Positions 1 through 6,320 of a DNA stretch of 6,333 nt are shown in pieces. Source of the DNA: Candidatus Phaeomarinibacter sp. Lineage in GTDB: Bacteria; Pseudomonadota; Alphaproteobacteria; CGMCC-115125. Within the stretch, counting starts at the first letter, position 1; every line of letters starts with the position of its first letter. The DNA lies in contig JANQMQ010000134.1 of assembly GCA_028279995.1 (NCBI GenBank), forward strand, positions 1 through 6,333. Reading direction: 5' to 3'. The notes beneath the pieces are model-generated. The model was not told the origin of the DNA. It did no database searches and worked only from the letters and a program-made list of their open reading frames with translations. Both the position numbers and the translations under genes were made by a program.

Positions 1-471
1 GACAGCCATGAAGATCTGCCTGTGGTTGATGCCTCGGTGGAGAGCCTGCGGGAGATTGATTTCAGACCGTTTGTCTCGCTTTCGGACCTGCCTTTGGGCA
101 TGACCGCGCACGTTGTTTTCACCGCCCTCGACAAAGAGCATCCGGCTACGACCAGCCGCGAAGTCATCCGGCTGATCCGTGAGGAAATCGGCTTTGATGG
201 CCTGCTCATGAGTGATGACCTCTCCATGAAGGCCCTGGGCGGGCCGATGGAAAGCCGGGTCAACGAATCGATTGGTGCAGGCTGTGACCTGGTGCTGCAC
301 TGCAATGGTCATATGAATGAAATGGAAGCAGTGGCCACGGCGACATCCGCCCTGTCCCCACCGGCCTTACTTCGCTCAGAAACCGCACTTTCCCGCCGAA
401 AACCGTTCAACGCCGAATCGGTAGAGGCTGCAGTTCAGAGATGGGATGAACTTCTCAGTGCAAGTGCTTGA
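1..471 (+). CDS. nagZ: Beta-N-acetylhexosaminidase NagZ, C-terminal part (5' end outside window)
   Basis: NagZ is a cytoplasmic family 3 glycoside hydrolase that removes N-acetylglucosamine from anhydro-muropeptides during peptidoglycan recycling. The reading frame is open from base 1 and encodes 156 residues before TGA. It opens with Asp-Ser-His followed by E-D-L-P-V-V, which matches the family motif DSHxxLPxV just after KHxPGHG. In this family the Asp and His form the catalytic acid/base dyad. The second hallmark, SDDLSMKAL, starts at fragment residue 71 (base 211), and its first Asp (bases 214-216) is the expected nucleophile. MTAHVVF (from fragment residue 34) and GCDLVLHCN are also typical. 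The N-terminal half of the TIM barrel, including KHxPGHG, lies upstream of the window. The distance from the dyad to the stop is close to that in other NagZ proteins, so the 3' end looks intact. scpA follows after 24 bases. Confidence 0.96.
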   Translation, partial: DSHEDLPVVDASVESLREIDFRPFVSLSDLPLGMTAHVVFTALDKEHPATTSREVIRLIREEIGFDGLLMSDDLSMKALGGPMESRVNESIGAGCDLVLHCNGHMNEMEAVATATSALSPPALLRSETALSRRKPFNAESVEAAVQRWDELLSASA

Positions 472-478
472 CGGTGAC

Positions 479-492
479 CTGCCTCAAGGCAG
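479..492 (+). promoter_or_regulatory. Small hairpin over the putative scpA ribosome binding site
   Basis: CTGCC (479-483) and GGCAG (488-492) form a perfect 5-bp GC-rich stem closed by a TCAA loop. The best Shine-Dalgarno match for scpA, AAGG at 486-489, lies in the loop and 3' arm, 6 bases before the GTG start. The heptamer GACGGTG occurs on both sides of the hairpin, at 470-476 and 492-498; the second copy contains the scpA start codon. The pairing is directly visible. A role in restraining scpA translation is inference. Confidence 0.3.
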
Positions 493-495
493 ACG

Positions 496-1401
496 GTGGA
501 GTTTCATACCCACACCGGACATGGAATTGATCAGTTGAGCCCCGGCGAAGTCTACGATTTTGAAAGCGGCGCCCCGCGCAAGCCTGAAGAGGCCACCGAT
601 GCGCCTGTTGACGGGCGCTCGCTTGTTGTCGATGTGGACGGCTTTGAAGGCCCGCTCGACCTGCTGCTGACATTGGCGCGGTCGCAGAAGGTAGACCTTT
701 CCAAGATCTCCATCCTTGAGCTGGCAGAGCAGTATCTGGCCTTTGTTGAGGAGGCCAAGCGCCTGGAACTGGAGCTTGCTGCGGACTACCTCGTCATGGC
801 GTCCTGGCTGGCGTTTCTCAAGAGCCGCTTGCTGCTGCCACCACCTGAAGAAGACGAGGAACCAAGCGCGGAAGAAATGGCTGCCCGGCTGGCCTTCCGT
901 CTGCAACGGCTTGAAGCCATGCGCGATAGCGCGTCCAAGCTGATGGCTCGCAATCGCATGGGCCGGGACATTTTCGCGCGCGGCATGCCGGAAGGCGTCC
1001 GGGTCATCAAGAAGAGCCAGTATTCGGCTGAGATCTACGACCTGCTGAAGGCCTATTCGACCCAGCGCGCCGTTCAGAAGATCGACCGCCTCGAAATGGC
1101 CCGACAGCCCGTGCTTACTATCGAAGAGGCACGCAAACGGCTTGAAAGCATGCTGGGCACCATCATTGATTGGGACAGGATTGATGTGCTGGTGCCGCCG
1201 GAATTTGCCGACGGCAAGACCCGGCGCTCCGGGATCGCCAGCACCTTCTCCGCCAGTCTGGAATTTGCCAAGCACGGCAGAATTGAACTCCGGCAGGCCA
1301 GTCCCTTCGCACCACTTTATGTCCGCCGCCTGGGCGACGGATCGCCGAAGGGACCACGCACAGCAGAGCCGGTTGATGCAGCAAACGGAAATGCCTCATG
1401 A
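496..1401 (+). CDS. scpA: Segregation and condensation protein ScpA (kleisin)
   Basis: ScpA is the kleisin subunit that bridges the Smc ATPase heads and binds ScpB in the bacterial condensin, which compacts and separates chromosomes in the cytoplasm. The 301-residue product has the N-terminal Smc-binding motif FEGPLDLLL at residues 50-58. The helix LVMASWLAFLKSRLLLP follows at 99-115, then an acidic linker (PPPEEDEEPSAEE). The C-terminal winged-helix segment runs from about 249 to 278, including SLEFAKHGRIELRQASPF. About 40 poorly conserved residues precede the core. The GTG at 496 is the first in-frame start after a stop at 475-477. The next possible one, TTG at 535, has no better ribosome binding site, so 496 is preferred but not certain. 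The gene ends in an ATGA overlap with scpB, implying coupled translation of the two partners. Confidence 0.97.
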   Translation: MEFHTHTGHGIDQLSPGEVYDFESGAPRKPEEATDAPVDGRSLVVDVDGFEGPLDLLLTLARSQKVDLSKISILELAEQYLAFVEEAKRLELELAADYLVMASWLAFLKSRLLLPPPEEDEEPSAEEMAARLAFRLQRLEAMRDSASKLMARNRMGRDIFARGMPEGVRVIKKSQYSAEIYDLLKAYSTQRAVQKIDRLEMARQPVLTIEEARKRLESMLGTIIDWDRIDVLVPPEFADGKTRRSGIASTFSASLEFAKHGRIELRQASPFAPLYVRRLGDGSPKGPRTAEPVDAANGNAS

Positions 1402-2309
1402 CGAACGCACCGCGCAGGGCTGAAAAACACGACATGCACGACGAAGAAGACATTCAGGAAGAGGTGGTCGGCTCTGAAGCCGAAACACCGGACTCTTCTG
1501 AATCCGCGGCTGAGGCATCCAACGAGGCCGCTGAAGAGTCGTCCAATGTCGCCAGCATCTCCGACGAAACGCGGACCAAGACGCTGCGCATGGTGGAAGC
1601 CCTGCTGTTTGCAGCCTCTGAGCCTCTGGACGTAAAAAGCCTCGCCCAGCGGCTACCGGAAGGAACAGACGTTCCGGGTCTGCTCACTGAGTTGCAAGCA
1701 TTCTATGCGCCGCGTGGCGTCAATCTCGTGCCCGTCGGTGGCAAGTGGCTGATGCGTACGGCTGAAGACCTGTCCTTCCTGCTGCAGCGCGAAGCCGTCC
1801 AGATGAAGAAGCTGTCGCGGCCTGCGATGGAGACACTGGCGATCATTGCCTATCACCAGCCGGTGACCCGCGCCGAGATCGAAGAAATTCGCGGCGTGTC
1901 CGTATCGAGCGGCACATTGGACGTGTTGCTGGAAACAGGATGGGTCCGCCTGCGTGGCCGTCGCAAGACGCCGGGCCGTCCGCTGACCTACGGCACATCA
2001 GAAGACTTCCTGGTCCATTTCGGACTTGAAAGCGTACGCGACCTGCCTGGTGTGGAAGACCTCAAGGCTGCCGGGCTGCTTGATGCGCGCCTGCCACCGG
2101 ACTTCTCGGTACCGCAGCCCGACGATGCTGAGCTTGCTGAGGATGAGGAAGAGCTTGCCGAAGATGACAGCGGCGAGGAACTGCTGATCGGGGAGGCTTC
2201 TGATGAAGTCATTCCGGCACCTGTTGCGGCCTCAGACGATGAGACCGAAGCCTCATCAGACGCAGAAGAGTCGACCGCTGCGGCCGAAGAGGATGCCAGC
2301 CGCGAATAG
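1398..2309 (+). CDS. scpB: Segregation and condensation protein ScpB
   Basis: ScpB is the second regulatory subunit of the Smc-ScpAB condensin. It dimerises through winged-helix domains and clasps the middle of ScpA. The conserved core covers about residues 60-232: TLRMVEALLFAASEPL at 62-77, LSRPAMETLAIIAYHQPVTR at 139-158, then EIEEIRGV, and TPGRPLTYGTSEDFLVHFGL at 191-210. The 303-residue protein is longer than compact family members because of two acidic, Ser/Ala-rich tails. Residues 11-58 and 232-301 contain no Lys or Arg at all, and both tails are probably disordered. The start at ATG 1398 overlaps the scpA stop by 4 bases and has GGAA 7 bases upstream. ATG 1434 (residue 13) is an alternative with a weaker upstream site. 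The overlap with scpA fits equimolar production of the two subunits. Confidence 0.97.
   Translation: MTNAPRRAEKHDMHDEEDIQEEVVGSEAETPDSSESAAEASNEAAEESSNVASISDETRTKTLRMVEALLFAASEPLDVKSLAQRLPEGTDVPGLLTELQAFYAPRGVNLVPVGGKWLMRTAEDLSFLLQREAVQMKKLSRPAMETLAIIAYHQPVTRAEIEEIRGVSVSSGTLDVLLETGWVRLRGRRKTPGRPLTYGTSEDFLVHFGLESVRDLPGVEDLKAAGLLDARLPPDFSVPQPDDAELAEDEEELAEDDSGEELLIGEASDEVIPAPVAASDDETEASSDAEESTAAAEEDASRE
2130..2171 (+). repeat. Imperfect 21-base tandem duplication in the scpB acidic tail
   Basis: Two adjacent 21-base units (2130-2150 and 2151-2171) agree at 15 of 21 positions, with 13 of the first 15 identical. Each encodes Glu-Leu-Ala-Glu-Asp, at ScpB residues 245-249 and 252-256. It is in frame and lies in the low-complexity tail, so it probably arose by local slippage or duplication without disturbing the fold. 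Confidence 0.5.
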
Positions 2310-2316
2310 GTCGCAT

Positions 2317-2344
2317 TTGTACTTCGGCGTATTCTGACTATTGT
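2317..2344 (+). promoter_or_regulatory. Candidate sigma-70-type promoter for the ABC ATPase gene
   Basis: TTGTAC (2317-2322) and TATTGT (2339-2344) resemble -35 and -10 elements, separated by 16 bases in the 42-base gap after scpB. Transcription would begin near 2351-2352, at the ATG of the next gene. No Shine-Dalgarno sequence is visible before that ATG, so the mRNA could be leaderless. This rests on consensus matching by eye only. Confidence 0.3.
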
Positions 2345-2351
2345 GCGCTGC

Positions 2352-3443
2352 ATGACAGCCCGTCTCTCGTTCAAACACATCGCGCATCAATACGACGTGC
2401 AGCTCGCCCTTCAGGACTTTTCCCTGGATGTGGCTGCCGGCGAGGTCGTTTGCCTGCTGGGCCCTTCGGGATGTGGCAAGACGACGACCCTGCGCATTGC
2501 CGCTGGCGTAGAGCGGCCAAGCGTGGGCCAGGTGGAAATCGACGGCAGTGTCGTTGCCGGATCCGGCGTATTCGTTCCGCCCGAGAAACGGGGGGTCGGC
2601 CTGATGTTTCAGGACTACGCGCTGTTTCCGCATCTCACTGTTCTCGACAACGTCAAGTTCGGGCTTCATCAGCATCCCAAACATGAGCGGGAACCCATTG
2701 CTCTGCGCGCGCTCGAAGGGGTGGGCATGACGCGTTATGCGCAAGCCTTCCCGAGTGTCCTTTCCGGTGGTGAACAGCAACGCGTCGCCTTGGCACGCGC
2801 CATGGCACCGGGGCCGCGCATCATGCTGATGGACGAGCCTTTTTCCGGGTTGGACAATCGGTTGCGCGACAGCGTGCGAGATGAAGCTTTGTCATTGATC
2901 GATCAGTCCGGAGCCAGTGCGCTGCTGGTTACCCACGACCCTGAGGAAGCCATGCGCATGGCAGACCGCATTGCCTTGCTGCGCAAGGGCAAGCTGGTTC
3001 AGGTGGGTACCCCTCAGGAGCTTTACTATCATCCGGTTGATGTCGAGGCGGCGGCATTCTTTAGTGACATCAACAGGTGTGGCGGAACTGTGAGCGGCGG
3101 GCTCATCACATGTCCGCTGGGGACCTTTCCAGCGGGTGATCTTGCGGACGGCACCCAGGTAGATGTTGTCCTGAGGCCGACTGCCGTGGAACTTGGGCGC
3201 GGCGGCGTCGGGGTTCCGGCAACTGTGCGCCGGGCGCGCCTACTGGGCGAAGAAAGCCTGATTGAAATCGACGTTGAGGGACATGAAGGTCTTGTCCATG
3301 TGCGGGTCAAAGGCACGTGGCTCCCCGCTGAGGGGACCAGTGTTCGGGCAGCCGCAGACCCTGAAAGGGCGTTGATTTTTGCGGATGGTGTTCTGGCCTC
3401 AAACGGCAGTAATCCAGCGGATATTGCTGCCGTTAATGAATAG
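2352..3443 (+). CDS. ABC transporter ATP-binding protein, ferric iron/polyamine (FbpC/PotA-like) type
   Basis: This is the ATP-hydrolysing subunit of an ABC importer, acting on the cytoplasmic face of the inner membrane. From ATG 2352 the product has 363 residues. Walker A GPSGCGKT is at 37-44, the Q-loop in FQDYALFPH at 86-94, and the signature LSGGEQQR at 137-144. Walker B IMLMDEP is at 157-163 with catalytic Glu162, the D-loop SGLD at 165-168, and the H-loop His at 195. All catalytic residues are present. After about residue 240 comes a TOBE-like C-terminal domain (VVLRPTAVEL near 272-281), typical of the long MalK/FbpC/PotA/CysA class. The block VPPEKRGVGLMFQDYALFPH (75-94) most resembles ferric-iron (FbpC) ATPases, but substrate cannot be fixed from an ATPase alone. 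No permease or binding-protein gene is in the window. An in-frame GTG at 2343 would add three residues; ATG is preferred, and neither has a clear ribosome binding site. Confidence 0.94.
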   Translation: MTARLSFKHIAHQYDVQLALQDFSLDVAAGEVVCLLGPSGCGKTTTLRIAAGVERPSVGQVEIDGSVVAGSGVFVPPEKRGVGLMFQDYALFPHLTVLDNVKFGLHQHPKHEREPIALRALEGVGMTRYAQAFPSVLSGGEQQRVALARAMAPGPRIMLMDEPFSGLDNRLRDSVRDEALSLIDQSGASALLVTHDPEEAMRMADRIALLRKGKLVQVGTPQELYYHPVDVEAAAFFSDINRCGGTVSGGLITCPLGTFPAGDLADGTQVDVVLRPTAVELGRGGVGVPATVRRARLLGEESLIEIDVEGHEGLVHVRVKGTWLPAEGTSVRAAADPERALIFADGVLASNGSNPADIAAVNE

Positions 3444-3468
3444 GCCGACCTTCAGGCCTTGCACCTTG

Positions 3469-3497
3469 CTGTCAAACGGGCCATCTGAGACAATAAT
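3469..3497 (+). promoter_or_regulatory. Candidate promoter for tatABC
   Basis: CTGTCA (3469-3474, 4 of 6 to TTGACA) and AATAAT (3492-3497, 5 of 6 to TATAAT) are separated by 17 bases in the 100-base gap before tatA. Transcription would start near 3504, giving a leader of about 40 bases. That leader would begin in a small inverted repeat (GCAAC 3503-3507, GTTGC 3515-3519) and contain a strong GAGGAG ribosome binding site at 3530-3535. It suggests the tat genes have their own promoter, separate from the ABC ATPase gene. Confidence 0.4.
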
Positions 3498-3543
3498 GCA
3501 ATGCAACAATTGGCGTTGCGCGGCTTCTTGAGGAGTAGGACTT

Positions 3544-3771
3544 ATGGGACTTAGCATCTGGCAGATCCTGATCGTGGTGGTGCTGGTCATCCTCCTGTTT
3601 GGCCGTGGCAAAATCTCTGACCTGATGGGTGATGTGGCTCAGGGCATCAAGAGCTTCCGCAAGGGCATCACGGATGATGCACCCGAAGCGAAAGATGACG
3701 GCAAGACCATCGAAGGGTCTGCTGCGTCTGAGGCTCAGGACACCAAAGCCGGCGAAACAATCAAGCAGTAG
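3544..3771 (+). CDS. tatA: Sec-independent protein translocase subunit TatA
   Basis: TatA is the small inner-membrane protein that assembles at TatBC to let folded, twin-arginine-signal proteins cross the membrane. The 75-residue product has one transmembrane helix (about residues 5-19, [15 protein letters not shown]). The invariant Phe-Gly hinge is at 19-20. An amphipathic helix follows at about 22-41 ([19 protein letters not shown]), then a polar, acidic tail of some 34 residues. This pattern closely matches alphaproteobacterial TatA. The hinge followed by [10 protein letters not shown] distinguishes it from TatB. ATG 3544 is preceded by GAGGAG with 8 bases of spacing, the clearest ribosome binding site in the window and consistent with TatA being needed in excess over TatB and TatC. 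Confidence 0.98.
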   Translation: MGLSIWQILIVVVLVILLFGRGKISDLMGDVAQGIKSFRKGITDDAPEAKDDGKTIEGSAASEAQDTKAGETIKQ

Positions 3772-3795
3772 CCGCATCCAGAACGGATAGATCCC

Positions 3796-4125
3796 GTGTT
3801 CGATATTGGCTGGCCAGAACTCCTCCTTCTGATGGTGATCGCGGTGGTGGTGGTCGGCCCTAAAGACCTGCCCAAACTCATGTCGACCATCGGCCGCTAT
3901 GTTGGTCAGGTGAGGCGGATGGCAGCCGACTTTCAACGCGGCTTTGAAGATCTCGCCCGCGAGACGGAGCTGGAAGAGCTCAAGAAGGAAATCGACCGGG
4001 TCGGTGAGGGCGACATTCTTTCGTCACCGCCGCCCATTCGTCCGGATGAGGACGAAACCAAAGGCACGCAGGTCGCTGCTCCGTCGCCCGCACATGCCCC
4101 ACCTGGTGCCGGAGAACGCGGGTGA
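3796..4125 (+). CDS. tatB: Sec-independent protein translocase subunit TatB
   Basis: TatB pairs with TatC to form the receptor that binds twin-arginine signal peptides. The 109-residue product begins MFDIGWPELLLLMVIAVVVV. It has the conserved TatB Glu at residue 8, one transmembrane helix to about residue 20, and the Gly-Pro hinge at 21-22 (GPKDLPKLM). A long charged amphipathic helix follows to about residue 70, then a Pro-rich tail. It is shorter than the E. coli protein, mainly in the variable C-terminal tail. The start is GTG 3796, 24 bases after tatA. An ATG start is not available, and only a weak GGA (3785-3787) serves as ribosome binding site, which contrasts with tatA and fits lower output. 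The gene ends in a GTGA overlap with tatC. Confidence 0.96.
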   Translation: MFDIGWPELLLLMVIAVVVVGPKDLPKLMSTIGRYVGQVRRMAADFQRGFEDLARETELEELKKEIDRVGEGDILSSPPPIRPDEDETKGTQVAAPSPAHAPPGAGERG

Positions 4126-4931
4126 CTGATCGTGACGGCATGGATGACATCGAGGCCAGCCGTGCCCCGCTGCTGGAACATCTGATAGAGCTGCGCTCGC
4201 GCCTGATCAAAGGGCTGGTCGCGTTTGTCATCGCCTTTTGCATCACTTTCTATTTTGCTGAGGATATCTACGCCTACCTGACCCAGCCCTTGGCGAATGC
4301 CCTGGCGGATGACCCCAGCAGACGGCTGATCTACACCGCGCTGCAGGAGACGTTTTTCACCTACATCAAGGTCGCCATGTTCGCGGCGCTGTGCCTGTCA
4401 TTTCCCGTCATCGCCGGACAGCTATGGATGTTCGTGGCGCCGGGGCTTTACAGGGACGAGCGGGGCGCTTTCCTGCCTTTCCTTCTGGCTACGCCCATCC
4501 TGTTCTTTCTCGGCGCGTCGCTGGTCTTCTATTTCATCATGCCGATGGCGACGGAATTTTTCCTTGGCTTTGAGACCACCGGCGGCGATGGCGCGCTGCC
4601 CATTCAGCTCGAAGCCAAGGTGAATGAGTACCTTTCACTGGTCATGACACTGATCTTCGCTTTCGGGCTGGCCTTTCAGCTTCCTGTCCTGCTGATCCTC
4701 ATGGGACGGGTGGGGCTTGTCTCCTCAGCGGCGCTGGCCAAGCAGCGCAAATACGCCATCGTCGGCGCGTTTGCCGCGGCGGCCATCCTGACACCGCCAG
4801 ACCCGATCAGTCAGGTGGGGCTCGGTATTCCCATCATTCTGCTTTACGAGATTTCGATCATCGGGGTCCGGCTGATCGAGAAAAAGCGGGACGAGAAGCG
4901 GGCAGCTGAGACCGGCGGAGAAGCTGCCTAA
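4122..4931 (+). CDS. tatC: Sec-independent protein translocase subunit TatC
   Basis: TatC is the six-helix inner-membrane protein that recognises the twin-arginine motif and forms the core of the Tat receptor with TatB. The 269-residue product has HLIELRSRL at 20-28 and FVAPGLYRDER at 104-114, with the conserved Glu at 113. FGLAFQLPVLL lies at 181-191 and LTPPDPISQ at 223-231. Hydrophobic segments lie near 30-46, 80-104, 117-147, 169-193, 211-225 and 232-249. The transmembrane position that is Glu in E. coli TatC (FExPV motif) is Gln186 here; from family knowledge Glu and Gln both occur there, so this is not evidence of inactivity. GTG 4122 overlaps the tatB stop (GTGA) and has GGAG at 4111-4114 with 7-base spacing. 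ATG 4140 (residue 7) is an in-frame alternative. Confidence 0.97.
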   Translation: MTDRDGMDDIEASRAPLLEHLIELRSRLIKGLVAFVIAFCITFYFAEDIYAYLTQPLANALADDPSRRLIYTALQETFFTYIKVAMFAALCLSFPVIAGQLWMFVAPGLYRDERGAFLPFLLATPILFFLGASLVFYFIMPMATEFFLGFETTGGDGALPIQLEAKVNEYLSLVMTLIFAFGLAFQLPVLLILMGRVGLVSSAALAKQRKYAIVGAFAAAAILTPPDPISQVGLGIPIILLYEISIIGVRLIEKKRDEKRAAETGGEAA

Positions 4932-4939
4932 ACGGCTTC

Positions 4940-4969
4940 TGGACCCGGTCCGCCGCTGCATCGTATAGA
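4940..4969 (+). promoter_or_regulatory. Candidate promoter for serS
   Basis: TGGACC (4940-4945, 4 of 6 to the -35 consensus) and TATAGA (4964-4969, 5 of 6 apart from order-neutral mismatches to TATAAT) are spaced by 18 bases in the 81-base gap between tatC and serS. Transcription would begin near 4976, giving a leader of about 37 bases. The -10 element touches the left arm of the inverted repeat at 4968-4997. It is a by-eye match and could be fortuitous. Confidence 0.3.
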
Positions 4970-4997
4970 GGGGCCAGACCTCGAAATTTCGCCCCTC
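4968..4997 (+). promoter_or_regulatory. Perfect 7-bp inverted repeat in the tatC-serS gap
   Basis: GAGGGGC (4968-4974) and GCCCCTC (4991-4997) are perfect reverse complements separated by 16 bases, which hold the palindrome GAAATTTC. As RNA this is a stable GC-rich stem 15 bases before the serS start. As DNA it would be an operator-like dyad beside the candidate -10. It may be a tatC transcript end or processing hairpin (there is no T run after it, so not a classic intrinsic terminator), or a serS leader element. Confidence 0.4.
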
Positions 4998-5012
4998 GAA
5001 AGATTCGCCCTC

Positions 5013-6320
5013 ATGCATGACGTGAAATGGATTCGCGAGAACCCGGACGCTTTTGACGCTGGGATGGCCAAACGCGGCCTTGGCCCCCAGGCCGCCGACA
5101 TTCTCAAGATTGACGAAGAGCGCCGCACGCTCATTCAGGAGCTGCAGGACGCGCAGACGCGCCGCAATGACGCCTCCAAGGCCATCGGCAAGGCCAAGTC
5201 CCAGGGGGATGATGCGGGCGCTCAAGGCCTGATTGACGAAGTCGCAAAGCTGAAGAGCACCATTCAAGACGGCGAAGACCGCCAGCGGCAGTTTGATCAG
5301 CGCGTCGAAACCGTGCTGTCGGCCCTGCCGAACATCCCCCTTGATGATGTTCCTCTGGGCGAAGACGAAGATGCCAATGTCGAAGTCCGAACGCATCTCG
5401 AACCCCGGCAGATGAACTTTGAACCCAAGGAGCATTTTGATCTCGGGGAAGCTGGCGGCCTGATGGATTTTGAAACTGCGGCCAAACTGTCCGGCGCGCG
5501 GTTTGTGGTGCTGAAGGGACAGCTGGCACGGCTGGAGCGGGCGCTCGCAAACTTCATGCTTGATCTGCACACCACCGAATTCGGGTACACCGAAGTCGTG
5601 CCGCCCATGCTGGTGCGCGACGCGGCCATGTACGGCACGGCCCAGTTGCCGAAGTTCGCCGATGACCAGTTCAAGACCGGCGCACCTGACGACGAAGATG
5701 CGCACTGGCTGATCCCGACAGCCGAAGTGCCGCTGACGAACCTCGCGCGGGAAGCCATTCACGCGGAAGAAGAACTGCCGCTTCGCTTTACGGCGTTCAC
5801 ACCCTGCTTTCGGAAGGAGGCCGGCTCCGCCGGGCGCGACACACGCGGCATGATCCGGATGCATCAGTTCGCCAAGGTCGAAATGGTCAGCATAACGACC
5901 CCGGAAACGTCCAATGACGAGCACGAGCGCATGACCCAGTGCGCCGAGGAAGTTCTGAAACGGCTGGAGCTACCGTTCCGCACCATGGTGCTGTGCACCG
6001 GTGATATGGGGTTCGGCGCGCGCAAGACCTATGACCTGGAAGTCTGGCTGCCGGGGCAGGATGCCTATCGTGAAATCTCGTCCTGTTCGCAGTGCGGTGA
6101 TTTCCAGGCGCGCCGCATGGGCGCCCGCTACCGCCCGACAGGTGAGAAGGGCAACCGGTTCGTTCACACGCTCAATGGTTCCGGGCTGGCTGTCGGTCGC
6201 ACCATGGTCGCCGTTCTTGAAAATTATCAGCAGGCGGATGGTTCCGTAGTCATGCCTGATGCACTCAAGCCCTATATGGGTGGCATGGAAACACTGGAGC
6301 TTGGCGCGGCGAATGGCTGA
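5013..6320 (+). CDS. serS: Serine--tRNA ligase SerS
   Basis: SerS is the cytoplasmic class II aminoacyl-tRNA synthetase that charges tRNA-Ser, and tRNA-Sec where present, with serine using ATP. The 435-residue product has the usual bacterial length. Residues 1-105 form the tRNA-binding arm, with a charged helical hairpin (about 27-103) that reads as an antiparallel coiled coil. The catalytic domain shows motif 1 near 172-201 (ending [11 protein letters not shown]) and PTAEVPLTN at 235-243. Motif 2 lies at about 260-291 with [14 protein letters not shown] and [21 protein letters not shown] is at 354-368, and motif 3 [16 protein letters not shown] is at 391-406 with Arg396. All expected catalytic motifs are present. 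ATG 5013 ([10 protein letters not shown]) agrees with alphaproteobacterial SerS starts, but no clear Shine-Dalgarno sequence precedes it. The stop overlaps the probable surE start by 8 bases. Confidence 0.98.
   Translation: MHDVKWIRENPDAFDAGMAKRGLGPQAADILKIDEERRTLIQELQDAQTRRNDASKAIGKAKSQGDDAGAQGLIDEVAKLKSTIQDGEDRQRQFDQRVETVLSALPNIPLDDVPLGEDEDANVEVRTHLEPRQMNFEPKEHFDLGEAGGLMDFETAAKLSGARFVVLKGQLARLERALANFMLDLHTTEFGYTEVVPPMLVRDAAMYGTAQLPKFADDQFKTGAPDDEDAHWLIPTAEVPLTNLAREAIHAEEELPLRFTAFTPCFRKEAGSAGRDTRGMIRMHQFAKVEMVSITTPETSNDEHERMTQCAEEVLKRLELPFRTMVLCTGDMGFGARKTYDLEVWLPGQDAYREISSCSQCGDFQARRMGARYRPTGEKGNRFVHTLNGSGLAVGRTMVAVLENYQQADGSVVMPDALKPYMGGMETLELGAANG

Noticed and set aside
484..1275. A 263-codon open frame on the minus strand opposite scpA
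   Set aside because: It is codon-aligned with scpA and explained by the same scarcity of TTA, CTA and TCA codons; no family motif is visible in it.
2256..2780. A 174-codon open frame on the minus strand over the scpB-ABC ATPase junction
   Set aside because: It lies opposite two well-supported genes, spans their promoter gap and has no recognisable motif.
3442..3459. Inverted repeat AGGCC/GGCCT just after the ABC ATPase stop, considered as a terminator
   Set aside because: The arms are only 5 bp, the loop is 8 bases and no T run follows, so it is too weak to call.
5011..5020. Perfect 10-bp palindrome TCATGCATGA over the serS start codon, and a second one (CGAAATTTCG) at 4982-4991
   Set aside because: Several 10-bp palindromes are expected by chance in a window this size, and the first is dictated by the Met-His-Asp codons. 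Only the longer dyad that encloses the second one was kept.
4725..5924. A 399-codon open frame on the minus strand across the tatC end and most of serS
   Set aside because: It shares codon boundaries with tatC and serS, so its stops would require TTA, CTA or TCA sense codons, which are rare in GC-rich genes. The translation shows no recognisable domain, and both sense genes are unambiguous.
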